From positions 1 through 64,000 of the forward strand of contig VCJN01001040.1 of the NCBI GenBank assembly GCA_006384855.1: a stretch of 64,000 nt of DNA, written 5' to 3'. Positions 46,905-56,774 of this stretch are shown here, in pieces. The first letter of the stretch is position 1; the number at the start of each line of letters is the position of its first letter. The notes beneath the pieces were generated by a model. The model had not been told where the DNA came from and did no database searches. It was given only the letters and a program-made list of their open reading frames with translations. Both the position numbers and the translations under genes were made by a program. This stretch comes from Tetraselmis striata (Eukaryota; Chlorophyta; Chlorodendrophyceae; Chlorodendrales; Chlorodendraceae).

Positions 46905-47317
46905 TGTTATGCTCCATTTCCCTTTAGCCATAATGTTCTGCTATACTAGCAGGTATTACCCCCCGCAAAGGTAGTACGACTACGCATCCGCGGAGTCGCT
47001 GTACATATTAGTATTGCGGGCGTAAATATTAGTAGTATAAGGCCGAAGACTGTTCTGGAATTCTCTAGAATTCTCTGACTCAAGCCTTACGTGGCTAACA
47101 CAGCACGGGTATCCCATGACACCCGGCTAACATAGCACAGGTATGACTATGACCTCGGCGGGTATAAATACCGCCTCGGACAAGTCTACTAGGTAGAATT
47201 CAGAGACAGAACTATAACCCAGGAACCCCTGTAACCAGAAGAGATTGGCCATACTTTCTAAATCCTTCCGCTGCATCCTAAAGGGCCTAAAGAACAGGCT
47301 TAAGCTAGAGCCTAACA
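46905..47317 (+). repeat. 3' LTR of retrotransposon copy 2
   Basis: 413 bp, TG to CA, followed by the target duplication CAGCG (47318-47322). The sequence after it, to about 47520, reads on in a basic GC-rich frame like that before the insertion, so a decayed coding relic was split. Confidence 0.95.
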
Positions 47318-47663
47318 CAGCGAGTCCGAGGTCGCAGTCGGTCCGGCGGGGCCGCCCGTACCCGCAGTAGGAGCAAGCCGCGCCTCTCGGGCACTTGCAA
47401 CTCTGAAAGCGAGCGGGAGACGGACCACGAAACAATCCAACCATCCGGCAGCTCGCACCAACAAGGGCTACGCGATCCGCCGACGCGACCAGCTCGCCAA
47501 CCAAGAACCCCGACCACTACTAACCCTTGTGGCCGGAATTGCGAATATACTATATTTTCACGCAATTATTATGACTAAACCGCACCGATGCACGAGATGA
47601 GCACGCCGTTGAGGACCGTAGCACATTTTACTCCGCTTAGTATAATTGTACACCAATACCGTG

Positions 47664-48050
47664 ACGGAGGGGATCGCAGCCCCCACGAAATCCTACTAGC
47701 CGGCTCAGCAGTGGATAAATACTGCTGAGCGACACTTCGATCTTATGGTCAGCTCCCTTCCCCAATCCCACCTTGGATGTAGGCGGGACGGCTTTGGTTG
47801 CGTAAGCCTACTTGCTGAGCTCTAACTTAGATAGGACTCACTTAGGTAGGGACCGCAGATGAGCGCGGTTGTCCTAGCTATAGCCCACAGGAAGGAGGAG
47901 GGGCTAGGACACACATGAGGATGGCCGTTAGCTTGAACTGTAATTATACATAGTGTTTCTTGCTTTGGATAGAGATAGCGGGCTCAAGAGCATTTCAATA
48001 TGAGTCATTGGATGCTGCAGACTAGCAATCGTAATCAAATTCAATTTCAA
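47664..48050. mobile_element. truncated right end of the long-TIR element
   Basis: Matches 3874-4266 along its length, with landmarks TACTAGCCGGCTCAGC, CACTTAGGTAGGGACC, GGAAGGAGGAGGGGCT and GGCCGTTAGCTTGA. It ends in the same ATTTCAA-type repeats. No matching left arm lies nearby. Confidence 0.7.
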
Positions 48051-48132
48051 CTTCTATGGGCGATAGGGCGGCCAACATGAAAACAATGCCCGACCCCGAT
48101 TGTCTTAGCACATGCCTAGCTAGGCCCTAAGG

Positions 48133-48400
48133 GAAGTGTCGACATTAGTGTTGGTACGTGTTGCATAGTTATGTACAATGTGGGTATGCCTTAGTACTTT
48201 AGCACATATCATTGTAGATGGCCCGCATTAGCAGCACAGCGCGGCCCCACGAACATTCACCGCATGAATGCATGCATGCGGCGCCCCAACGGGGCCGATC
48301 ACTTCTATGTAACCGGCCACTCAGTCTCCGTGCTTCATGCTCCTTTCCACAGTCCCCGGCTTGCCCCGAGACCCGCCGCGCACATGGCGGGTTGGTAGGG
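48133..48400 (+). repeat. dispersed repeat family D, copy 1
   Basis: About 270 bp similar to 50887-51180 in the same orientation; both start ACATTAGTGTTGGTAC and share GCGGCGCCCCAACGGG, TGTAACCGGCCACTCAG and CACATGGCGGGTTG. No coding signal. It could be an LTR or element end. Confidence 0.65.
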
Positions 48401-48408
48401 ACCAGGAT

Positions 48409-48740
48409 TGAGCTGCAGTCCCCTTTCCAGTACCGCTGGCTGCAGGCAGGCTGCAGTGCAGGCTGCAGTCAACAGGCTGCAGTACTGCAGGCTGCAGGCA
48501 GGCTGCAGTGCAGGCGGCAGTGCAGGCTGCAGTCAACAGGCTGCAATACTGCATGTTGTAGGCAGACTGTTGTGCAGGCTTCAGTAGCACTGATACTGCT
48601 GATTATAGGTAAGTGCGGGACTTGAAGGGCATATATTAGGGGCAATTTGGGTAACTGCACTGCACCCCCTTTTCGGGAAGTACTGCAGGCTGCAATGCAG
48701 TAGCTTAACTGCAGGCTGCACTTTCTGCAATCTGCAATGC
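48409..48740. repeat. CTGCAG-rich minisatellite
   Basis: Degenerate tandem copies of 12-18 bp units built on GGCTGCAGTGCAGGCTGCAG and CAACAGGCTGCA; units become less regular after about 48560. CTGCAG itself recurs many times. Confidence 0.8.
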
Positions 48741-50199
48741 AGTAGACACTGCAGCCCAACCCTGGTAGGGACGCTGCGCACAGCATGTCATGGGCCCTCT
48801 ACTCGGAGGGTTGTCTGACGCCGACGCGAGAAGTCCGTCTAAACGCCGGTATTGACGTTGAACTGAAATCACCGGCGGTGGGCAATCGGTTCTCGACGCT
48901 CAGACAACGACTTGACGTCGCAATTGCGGCGAAATGTCGCCTCAAGGTTCGCGCAGCTTCAGCGATAACGCACACCGGAAGCTTGCTACCATGACGCCGA
49001 AGACCGTCATTTACGGGCTCGCCGGCTACCACGACGCCATCGACCGTCGCGTATTGCAATTCCCGCCCGAACACTTTCTCGGCTCGGCCGATGAGAAACT
49101 TCGGGCAACGCTCGTCGCTAAGTCAAAAAATCGTATATCCACTCTCGGACCCTAGTAGCCCTATCACCACGGACGGCGGCAAAGCCAGCAGCATCGGCGT
49201 CGGCTACCATGCCACGCCAGCTACCACGCCGCTGCGCGCTGCCATGTATGCCGCCATGGTGTGCACGCTCGGCTCGCGGTACCGCTGGGAAACTTGTATG
49301 TGCAGCTCGGCACACCAACGCCGAGGAGGAGTGGTCAGCCACGACTTATTTAGTCCGCTCCACGTACGGCCCCCGCAGTCATACTCCCTCGAGGGCAAGC
49401 CCCAATCCACGCCAACGTCGGAACATGGCGGGGTGCTCGTCTCTAGGCTAGCGATTGGCGCCGATAACTCTTGTCGTGACCAAGCTCGGCACACAATGCC
49501 AGAGGCATGCGGGAGCTCGTCATTTCCGGAGAAGAGTCACGCGACGCAAGCTTGCTTCGCTCGACACCGGCTATAGCTCGCGCAATTTGAAATTTGACAT
49601 GTTTTACAACTGAATCAATTTTGCGTCTTATTGACAAGCTGTCATTACTCTGCCTCGGGCAAGGGCCCGCCCATGACCAACTCGAATAGGATCGGCTTAA
49701 ATAAAGCGCGTACGGCAGGACCTCTGTAGGCCACGTCGTTGCTATGTTGCAGTACAAATACTAAGATTGCATCAATGGTACGGTACACTACACGCGAATC
49801 CCGGGACGGGGTTTCTTACGCTCGCACAATAAGGGCGCCAGTATGTGTTTACACGCCCGTCCTCGGAAGCTTGCCCTTGATCACGTGACCGCGCCGTACA
49901 TGCGCATGATCCCGCCGTTCATTCTCTCCCGGAAATCGTAGCCTGCTCGGGGGTTGCGCTCCACTGGCTACGGCCAAGCGGCGAGGCCGCTCGGCCGTCG
50001 AGCTGCTGAGACGACCAACCCCATCCTTGAGCTGCGGCCAGCGGTGTCCCCGGACGTCCTCGGGGTTCGGAGGTAAATGCGGGGAAAACGCCCCATGCAC
50101 CGTTGGCCATTTGCTCTCCGATCTTGTGTATCACACCCGTGCGGGATCGCCCGACGCGCGGCATCAACCTGCTGCCTACGCTCATGGCCGAGGGCGGAT
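48741..50199. other. weak coding relics, no confident gene
   Basis: Plus 48934-49155 has a frame with IYGLAGYHDAIDRRVLQF and SADEKLRATLVAKSKN, loosely like the relic near 26700, so possibly the same decayed gene family. Plus 49091-49576 is open but unrecognised. Nothing else is supportable. Confidence 0.3.
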
Positions 50200-50680
50200 T
50201 TTTGGACCCCGTACGTGTACGGTTGGATTTATTTCAGCCGCCATCGTGGAGGTTGTGCCGTGTGTTGTAACGGCTTCCGCATTGGGCGGGTCGCACCGAA
50301 GTACAAAAAGCGATTTCATTTCGAACATGCCTTGCGAGTAGGATGCCACAACCGAGTCGCACACACCCCCTCCCCACCCGTAGACGGATCTCGGAGAGCC
50401 CGACGCAAGGCCGAGGTCGTACCGGAATTCTTGTAGCAGAACCCCGTACATGGATGCTGCCCGGCAGCGCCAACAGGACTCCGGGACTACGAGAATTATT
50501 TGAACAGCCCCCCGCATGGCTCCCGAGTCCTCGCATGATCCTAGGACCCGCCACAATCGGCCACCCCGCTCAGCCACCTGCCGTGATTAGCCAGGCACGG
50601 GTCTTAAGGGCTACCAACGCCAACAACGTGGAGGTGGGCGTGGTGCCGCCGGGCCGCCGGCCGCACCCATGATCCTTCAC
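50200..50680 (+). repeat. decayed coding repeat family B, plus copy
   Basis: Related to 51306-51760 in inverted orientation. Shared peptides, allowing frame shifts: SRRARRKAE or SRRGRRKAE, then HTPSPP or HTPSAP, and GPATIGHPAQPPA or GPATTGHPAQPPA. No domain recognised; both copies are broken. Followed by a run of 28 G at 50854-50881. Confidence 0.5.
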
Positions 50681-50850
50681 TCATCTTGGTGCGCCGCTGC
50701 CTAGCGGGGAGCGCCTAGCTCGCGCAGTTAGACTTCCTAGAGGGCCAGCCCCGATCCACTCCTAGGTCAGGGCATGCCGGGCTGCCTCTCTACGGTAGCG
50801 ACAAGCTACGGCAACCGGACCCGCCCCGGCTTGGAGCACCCCCTTGCGAG

Positions 50851-50881
<31 letters not shown>

Positions 50882-50886
50882 CATGT

Positions 50887-51180
50887 GACATTAGTGTTGG
50901 TACACTACTGCATAATTATGCACAATGTACATAGGGTATACCTTAGTACTTAATCGCGTATCATTATTGATGTTCCGCACTAGCACATACAACTTGTATG
51001 TGCGCGCCTACGGCCAGGCACGTAGTCATGTACCGCTTCGCCTGCCTACATGCGTGCGGCGCCCCAACGGGCCTGGTCACTTCTATGTAACCGGCCACTC
51101 AGCAGTTTCCGTGCTTCACGCTGCTCCCCACACAGTCCCACGCTCGCCCCGGGACCCACACATGGCGGGTTGATAGAAAC
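50887..51180 (+). repeat. dispersed repeat family D, copy 2
   Basis: Partner of 48133-48400; see that entry. It lies between the two inverted copies of family B. Confidence 0.65.
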
Positions 51181-51305
51181 GACGCGCAAAACAAAAAGGT
51201 CTCGGCTCAGCAGCTCCATGCGGTTCCCCAAGCTTGTCCCGTGTAGGTCGAGTGCGACATTAGTCGTACCCGAGACATAAGAGGCGCAGGCCGCCAGGCA
51301 GCGAT

Positions 51306-51760
51306 TCACCGTAAGTGGAGGATCTTGGGTGCGGCACCACGTACGCCCACCTCCACGTGGTGGGCGTTGGTAGCCCCTACGACCCTTGCCCGGCTAGGCG
51401 CGGCGGGGGGCTGAGCGGGGTGGCCGGTTGTGGCGGGTCCTCGGATATTGCGACGACCGGGGAGCCCTACGGGTTGGCTTTTCAAATAATACTCGTAGTC
51501 CCGGTGGCGCCTGCTGGTGCCGCTGGGCAGCATCTTTGTACGGGGGGCTACTAAAAACAAATCATGTACGATCTCAGCCTTGCGTCGGCCTCTCCGAGAT
51601 CCGCATGCGGGTGCGGAGGGGGTGTGTACGACTAGGACAGGGCCGCCTACTCGCGAGGGTTGTTCGAAATAAAATCGTATTCTCGTACCTCGGTAAGACC
51701 CGCGACAGACCTGCAGAAGATTTGGTGTACCACCCACTTGTATGTGTTCCACCTTTGAAT
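51306..51760 (-). repeat. decayed coding repeat family B, minus copy
   Basis: Inverted partner of 50200-50680. Its minus frame (51306-52004) is the longer one: it reads YRGTRIRFYFEQPSRVGG and GPATTGHPAQPPAAPSRA. Function unknown. Confidence 0.5.
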
Positions 51761-52254
51761 CACTTGAGTCCCGACCTATTACAGCGGAGTGATCGGCGGC
51801 GCCCCTCGGCTGACCCGTTCGGAACACCCGGAAACACTCAGCCGCCCCGTGAGAACGAACGAGCGAGGGCGACGAGCGCGAGGAGACGACGGGAGCCCGG
51901 CACTTAAAGGCGGGGCGGGCGTTTGGGGGCGGAGCTGCCGGGCACGCCCGCGACTTAGGGGCCAGGAGGCGGGAGCCGGAGGGCCCTGAGGGAGTCTCAG
52001 CCATATGAAACGGGGTAAATCAGCGAGCGGCCATCTCAGTCTGACATGGGACGGGCGGCTACATCGACGAGGCGCGCCGTGGAGGCAAAGCAAGTAGCTC
52101 GCAGGCGAGCATGACCGGCATGCCGACCACGGATCGACGACACGCGAACAAGGGGGGGCGCCGTGTGCAAGTAATTACAGCTCAAGCTTCCGGCCATCCT
52201 CTTTCGTGCCCAAACCCCACCTCCTTCCATCACGTGATCAGTAGTTGTAAAAAG

Positions 52255-53212
52255 TTTGCCCCGGGGCATCGGCCAAAGCCGCCCCATCACTTGACCTCTT
52301 GCGCCAACTGCAGTTGATCAGTAGTTGTGTTATTTCCGGATGATTACAATAAGCGGTCGCCAACAGTACAAGCGACTACCGCTATTGCAATACTCGCTCC
52401 ACCCGAAAAGGTTGTCATGTACATCGGTAATGCACCGGCACCGCGAAATCTTCAGTCGTCGTGCTGCGTCTTGGCTCCACCTGCGCTGAAAATATCCCGC
52501 AGGTCGCGGCGTTGCTGATCACCCCGCCGCGCCGCAGGCTGTGGCGGTCCGCTGGCCTCGGCTGCGGTCCGCCAATGCGGTCTGCATCTCGCCCGCCTGA
52601 GCTCTTGCGGTAGGGTCTCCAAGGGAGGTTGGAGGGGAAAGGCGGGCACCAACCCCCCCCCCCCCCCCCCGATTCAGCGGAGTGGGGAGGTGAAGCCTGC
52701 CGTGCGCCGTTGTAAAAGTAAAATAAAGTAAAGTTCGCCCCGGGGCATTGGCCAAAGCCGCCCCATCACTTGACCTCTTGCGCCAACTGCAGTTGATCAG
52801 TAGTTGTGTTATTTCCGGATGATTACAATAAGCGGTCGCCAACAGTACAAGCGACTACCGCTATTGCAATACTCGCTCCACCCGAAAAGGTTGTCATGTA
52901 CATCGGTAATGCACCGGCACCGCGAAATCTTCAGTCGTCGTGCTGCGTCTTGGCTCCACCTGCGCTGAAAATATCCCGCAGGTCGCGGCGTTGCTGATCA
53001 CCCCGCCGCGCCGCAGGCTGTGGCGGTCCGCTGGCCTCGGCTGCGGTCCGCCAATGCGGTCTGCATCTCGCCCGCCTGAGCTCTTGCGGTAGGGTCTCCA
53101 AGGGAGGTTGGAGGGGAAAGGCGGGCACCAACCCCCCCCCCCCCCCCCCCCGATTAAGCGGAGTGGGGAGGTGAAGCCTGCCGTGCGCCGTTGTAAAAGT
53201 AAAATAAAGTAA
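52255..53212. repeat. tandem duplication, two units of 479 bp
   Basis: Units 52255-52733 and 52734-53212 are almost identical (offset 479), differing mainly in C-run length and single bases (GATTCAGCG against GATTAAGCG). Each unit contains a long C run and a segment matching the 3' half of the SINE (GCCCCGGGGCAT, GCACTTGACCT-like). The near-identity means a recent duplication or an assembly effect. Confidence 0.85.
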
Positions 53213-53460
53213 AGTTCGCCCCGGGACATCGGCCGAAGCCGCCCCAGCACTTGACCTCGTGCGCCAACTGCAGTCGTAGGTCTGGCATAGACCTAACCGT
53301 AGACCATTGCCTCATTCGAACCCCGAAGGGCTAATGCATTATCAACCGGGTATACCCGGGACACGCCGGGCCGATATTGCCAAAATACATCGGCCAGGAA
53401 TCGAACTCGGGTCTCTCGCATACGAGACGACCGCTCAACCGAGCGGACAAGGGATGTACC
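53192..53460 (-). repeat. tRNA-derived SINE, copy 2
   Basis: Partner of 13029-13300. On minus, the head reads CCGCTCGGTTGAGCGG, an anticodon-like hairpin (TCTCGTATGCGAGA) and the B box GAGTTCGATTCC; the body follows and the tail runs TTTACTTTATTTTAC. Its tail end abuts the 479 bp tandem units. Confidence 0.7.
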
Positions 53461-53699
53461 TTGTAGTCACTGCAGTCTCGATCAAAATTTGAGATTTAGA
53501 ATAATTAATTTATCGGGATACCTGCCAGTCTCCCAACTACATAATAAGCTAAAAGTCTTACGCACCGGTTGCATGAACCCGCATAGGGTCGGGCGTACCC
53601 CGAAGCATGCTGCCCTCTTACGGCAGTCCTCGCTCAATGTAGCCGCCTCCTCTGCCTCACCGTGTCGGAATCTGCCGAGTCGTGCAAGATCCCCGCCAA

Positions 53700-54195
53700 G
53701 TAATCGGTGACTACTGGCTGGGTTGGTGTCGGTGCCGTACGTGCGTGGAGGGGTCGAAGGAGGCCCCTAGCACCCGCTCGACCCCCGCGAGGATGGTGGC
53801 ATCCACTATCTCCGCGAAGGCCTCCACATCGGACGCGAGGAGATTGCGGAGCCAATACCCCGCCCGCTACCCTGCCATGTGCCGCATGCAGTGCTTGGGA
53901 AAGGTCCGGGCGTGGTGATACATTACATGATTGTACGTACCGACGGTTTGGCTTGGCGGATAGCAACCTCCAAGCTCCTCAAGCTGGCGTCCGCCTCCTC
54001 ATGCAGCTCCTCAACCTTACCGCGCAAGCAGACATGCACATGTTCTGGCGATCCGCGTGGCGCGTTGAGGACGGGCGGGATGCGGTCGTGGCCATCCGGG
54101 TCGGGCCAGTCGATGTCGGCCGGGGCCTCGCGCCGCGCAGCCTCCAGGTCGGCGTTGTACATGTGCATCTTGTCAAAGCGCACCTCGAGCCTCAC
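53700..54195 (-). pseudogene. unrecognised decayed gene on minus
   Basis: Minus 54195-53923 is open and coding-like (MRLEVRFDKMHMYNADLEAA, VEELHEEADASLRSLEVA). In another frame it continues as HARTFPKHCMRHMAG, a TAG, then LLASDVEAFAEIVDATILAG and VERVLGASFDPSTH (to about 53750). The frame change and stop indicate decay. The sequence is mostly helical; I do not recognise the family. Confidence 0.4.
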
Positions 54196-55199
54196 AGATA
54201 CGCCTTGATGGAAGTGCGGAAGGCGGCGTGACTAAGGGCCGGCCAGCACACGCGCTACACTCATTCGGGTGGATACTTGTACGAGTACGATGCTGATGAA
54301 GTCAGAGACAGTGACACCCCCATGTCCCATATAACACTGGCATAGCAACCAAATTGCATAAAACAATAAAAGGGGATCCGGGGTGCCGTGACGCCGTCCA
54401 ACGTACAGCTCCATGTAAGCCCCCCCCCCCCCCCACCCTCTCTCTCTGAAAGGTGACACTCACGTATACGGCTGGTGCCGTTTTTCACACAGACTCTGGA
54501 ATTAATTCCTGCTATTACTTGCGACTGTTATCCGTCTGAGACAATACCCCACGTGACACTTCTTGTGTGAGGGAACTAATATTGGGGGGGGGGGGGGGGG
54601 GGGTGGTCATACTGTCACTTTGTCAAGAGCGCGCTGCTATCATTGTGATGACTGTAAGACTATGAATAAAACATCTATATGACAAGTACCAGTAGTTACT
54701 ACGAGTTATTGTCGATGAATATTAAGCAAGTGAGGGTGCAATATTATCGCAGTTGACGCATGCAGCAGCGAGGTGTAACAACCAGCACTACATACTGTTG
54801 CAGCAGTCTGCAGCAAATTACTACGAGGATGATTATGATCACGAAGCACATGCGCTATAATTTATATGACAAAACTTATATTATCTCATCAATGGTCATC
54901 TGAATGAGTAATAGCCTAGAAAAGAAAACAGCCAGCAGCGAAACGATAATCAATTACAACCAAAAGGAACCCATAGGCAAAACCTAGCCACCGCTCGGTC
55001 GAGCTCGTCCATGCAGGAGATCGCGTGCTACCCCCCCCCCCCCCCCCCCCCCCCCCCCGCCCCCCCGGGAGGGCGAGGAAGACTGAATCTGGTGCTGTGG
55101 GCAGTAGAGCCATGTAGCGGAGATGCGCTGCGAAAGAAGGGAACACACCTGCGCCACGTGCTGACAGTTGATGGGACAACAGGGGGATTGAACTAGTTA
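54196..55199. other. no gene seen
   Basis: Partly AT rich (54500-54980), with C or G runs at 54421-54434, 54584-54603 and 55031-55058. Nothing coding is supportable. Confidence 0.5.
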
Positions 55200-55353
55200 T
55201 TAGCCAAATAGTTCATGATACCAGGGACTGTGCGTCCCCTGCGCAATCGCCGCGATCACGTGGCTGAGCCGTGGGATGATATCTAGCTTGGCCGCAATAA
55301 GCATCGCCAAGACATAAAGCAACGCCAAAGCCGCGGGGACTCTAAGCGCTCCG
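55200..55353 (-). CDS. possible last exon of an unnamed membrane protein
   Basis: Minus frame ending in TAA at 55202-55200 reads VPAALALLYVLAMLIAAKLD then HVIAAIAQGTHSPWYHELFG, a convincing hydrophobic helix with an amphipathic tail. It has no start of its own; an acceptor (CTTAG) lies at its 5' edge. Farther upstream on minus, about 55540-55400, another frame reads NTWASDNDVHWDERRAVA and GERVEEAVGMLLLLP, possibly the preceding exon. The gene would run in tandem behind the SnRK2 gene. Family unknown; the join is not proved. Confidence 0.35.
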
Positions 55354-55878
55354 TATGTTTCACCACAAAAAGTCCAGTAACAATATTAAAATACTAGTGC
55401 ACGAGGTGGGGAGAAGCAGCAGCATCCCAACCGCCTCCTCCACGCGCTCACCAGCCGAGGCCACGGCTCTGCGCTCATCCCAATGCACATCATTGTCGCT
55501 GGCCCACGTGTTACTGCGAACGTTGACGCCGTGGCGCACGCCGCGTCAATCATGTAGTGCTCATCCCCCCCCCCTCCCCCGCGCCCCCAGTGCTTTGACA
55601 ACACATTGGCTGCAGACTTGCTGAATCAGCCGGACGCAACCCGAAAGCCTCACAGGTCGAGTCACTGTCCGCCACAGCACCGGCCCCCGCAGCGATGCGC
55701 CAATGTGAGCTCAGAGTAGCACAAGGCGCTTGTGCATGTCGTGCTTGTTGTGGGCATAGGGGCACGTCGGGAGGTGCAGTCCTGGTATCAGATGTGGCTA
55801 TGATACCTGCCGGCGCATACCTGACGTCCCCTCTTGGCGGTCGGGCCCTCCTTGTACTATCGTGTAGAACAACTAACC

Positions 55879-55883
55879 TTACA
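55879..55883 (-). terminator. TGTAA poly(A) signal of the SnRK2 gene
   Basis: TTACA on plus, read TGTAA on minus, 79 bases after the stop. TGTAA is the usual chlorophyte poly(A) element. Confidence 0.5.
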
Positions 55884-55961
55884 TGGGAGTGCAAGCGTTG
55901 TGAACCAAGGCCATCATTATGCTGCGGCCCACTCATTCAGGAATGCGCCCCCGAAGATAAC

Positions 55962-56743
55962 TCACTTCCGACGCCTCGGGTTGAGGCCGCCGCCGAGGCC
56001 GAGACCCATGGGAGCGGAGGAGACCTCTGAGGACGCCGAGACGTGCACTACCTCCGACGACACCGCGCTGGACGCGGGCACGGGGTGGGACTTCCACCCC
56101 AAGGGGTCGAAGCCGCCAGAGGAGCCGGTGGAAGCGGCGGGGCTCAGCCGGGGCGGTCCATGCCGGGCGGCGCCACCGCCGGGCAGCCTCATGCCACCCA
56201 GCCCCTGCGGTGCCTGAGCCGGCGTTGGGGAGCTCGCCTCCTGCGCCACATCTATGCAAGCCAACATGTCCTGCGCGGGCGACGGCAATCGGCACTGAGT
56301 CCAGAGCAAGTCCGCAGGACAAAGTGTCCAGCAGCCCTGAAACCAGGTATCCCCGGCGGGAAAAGGCCGACTGAACCGCACCTTGAGCTCGTCGGCGGTG
56401 ATGGCCCAGTCTGCCGCTTCGTTGTCCATAGACGACACTGGCGTGGGGCTGATGTCCACCTCCATGACGTCGTCCGCCCAGGCGGGCACCTGCATGGAGT
56501 GGTCCGCGCGCTTTGCTTCCTGCAGGATGGCCAGCGTGTCCTCGTCGCTCTGCCTCACTGATACTGGCAGCGGTGCGTTGACCTATATTGGGAGGGGAGA
56601 GGAAGGTGGCGGCACAACTCGCTCGGTACTCGGGAGGTAGTGCCATGCTATGCAGATGCTATCAACATACCTCGCGCTCCATGCATGCCAATGTGTTAAA
56701 TAATAATAATGTGAAATACATTGGCATATATATGGTACACGAG

Positions 56744-56774
<31 letters not shown>

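Larger units (their letters stand above)
40620..47317 (+). mobile_element. Ty3/gypsy chromovirus, copy 2 (intact, young)
   Basis: 6698 bp. Two 413 bp LTRs (TG...CA) differ at a single base by eye (ACATGG against ACGTGG). A perfect 5 bp target duplication, CAGCG, lies at 40615-40619 and 47318-47322. A tRNA primer site follows the left LTR, and a purine tract precedes the right one. Gag (386 codons) and Pol (1481 codons from its first ATG) are both uninterrupted. The Pol order protease, reverse transcriptase, RNase H, integrase, chromodomain is that of chromoviruses. Everything needed in cis and trans appears present, so it may be active. An unusual Nudix-like domain precedes the protease. Confidence 0.95.

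Noticed and set aside
48409..48740. CRISPR array
   Set aside because: The repeats are contiguous and degenerate with no constant spacers, and the DNA is eukaryotic.
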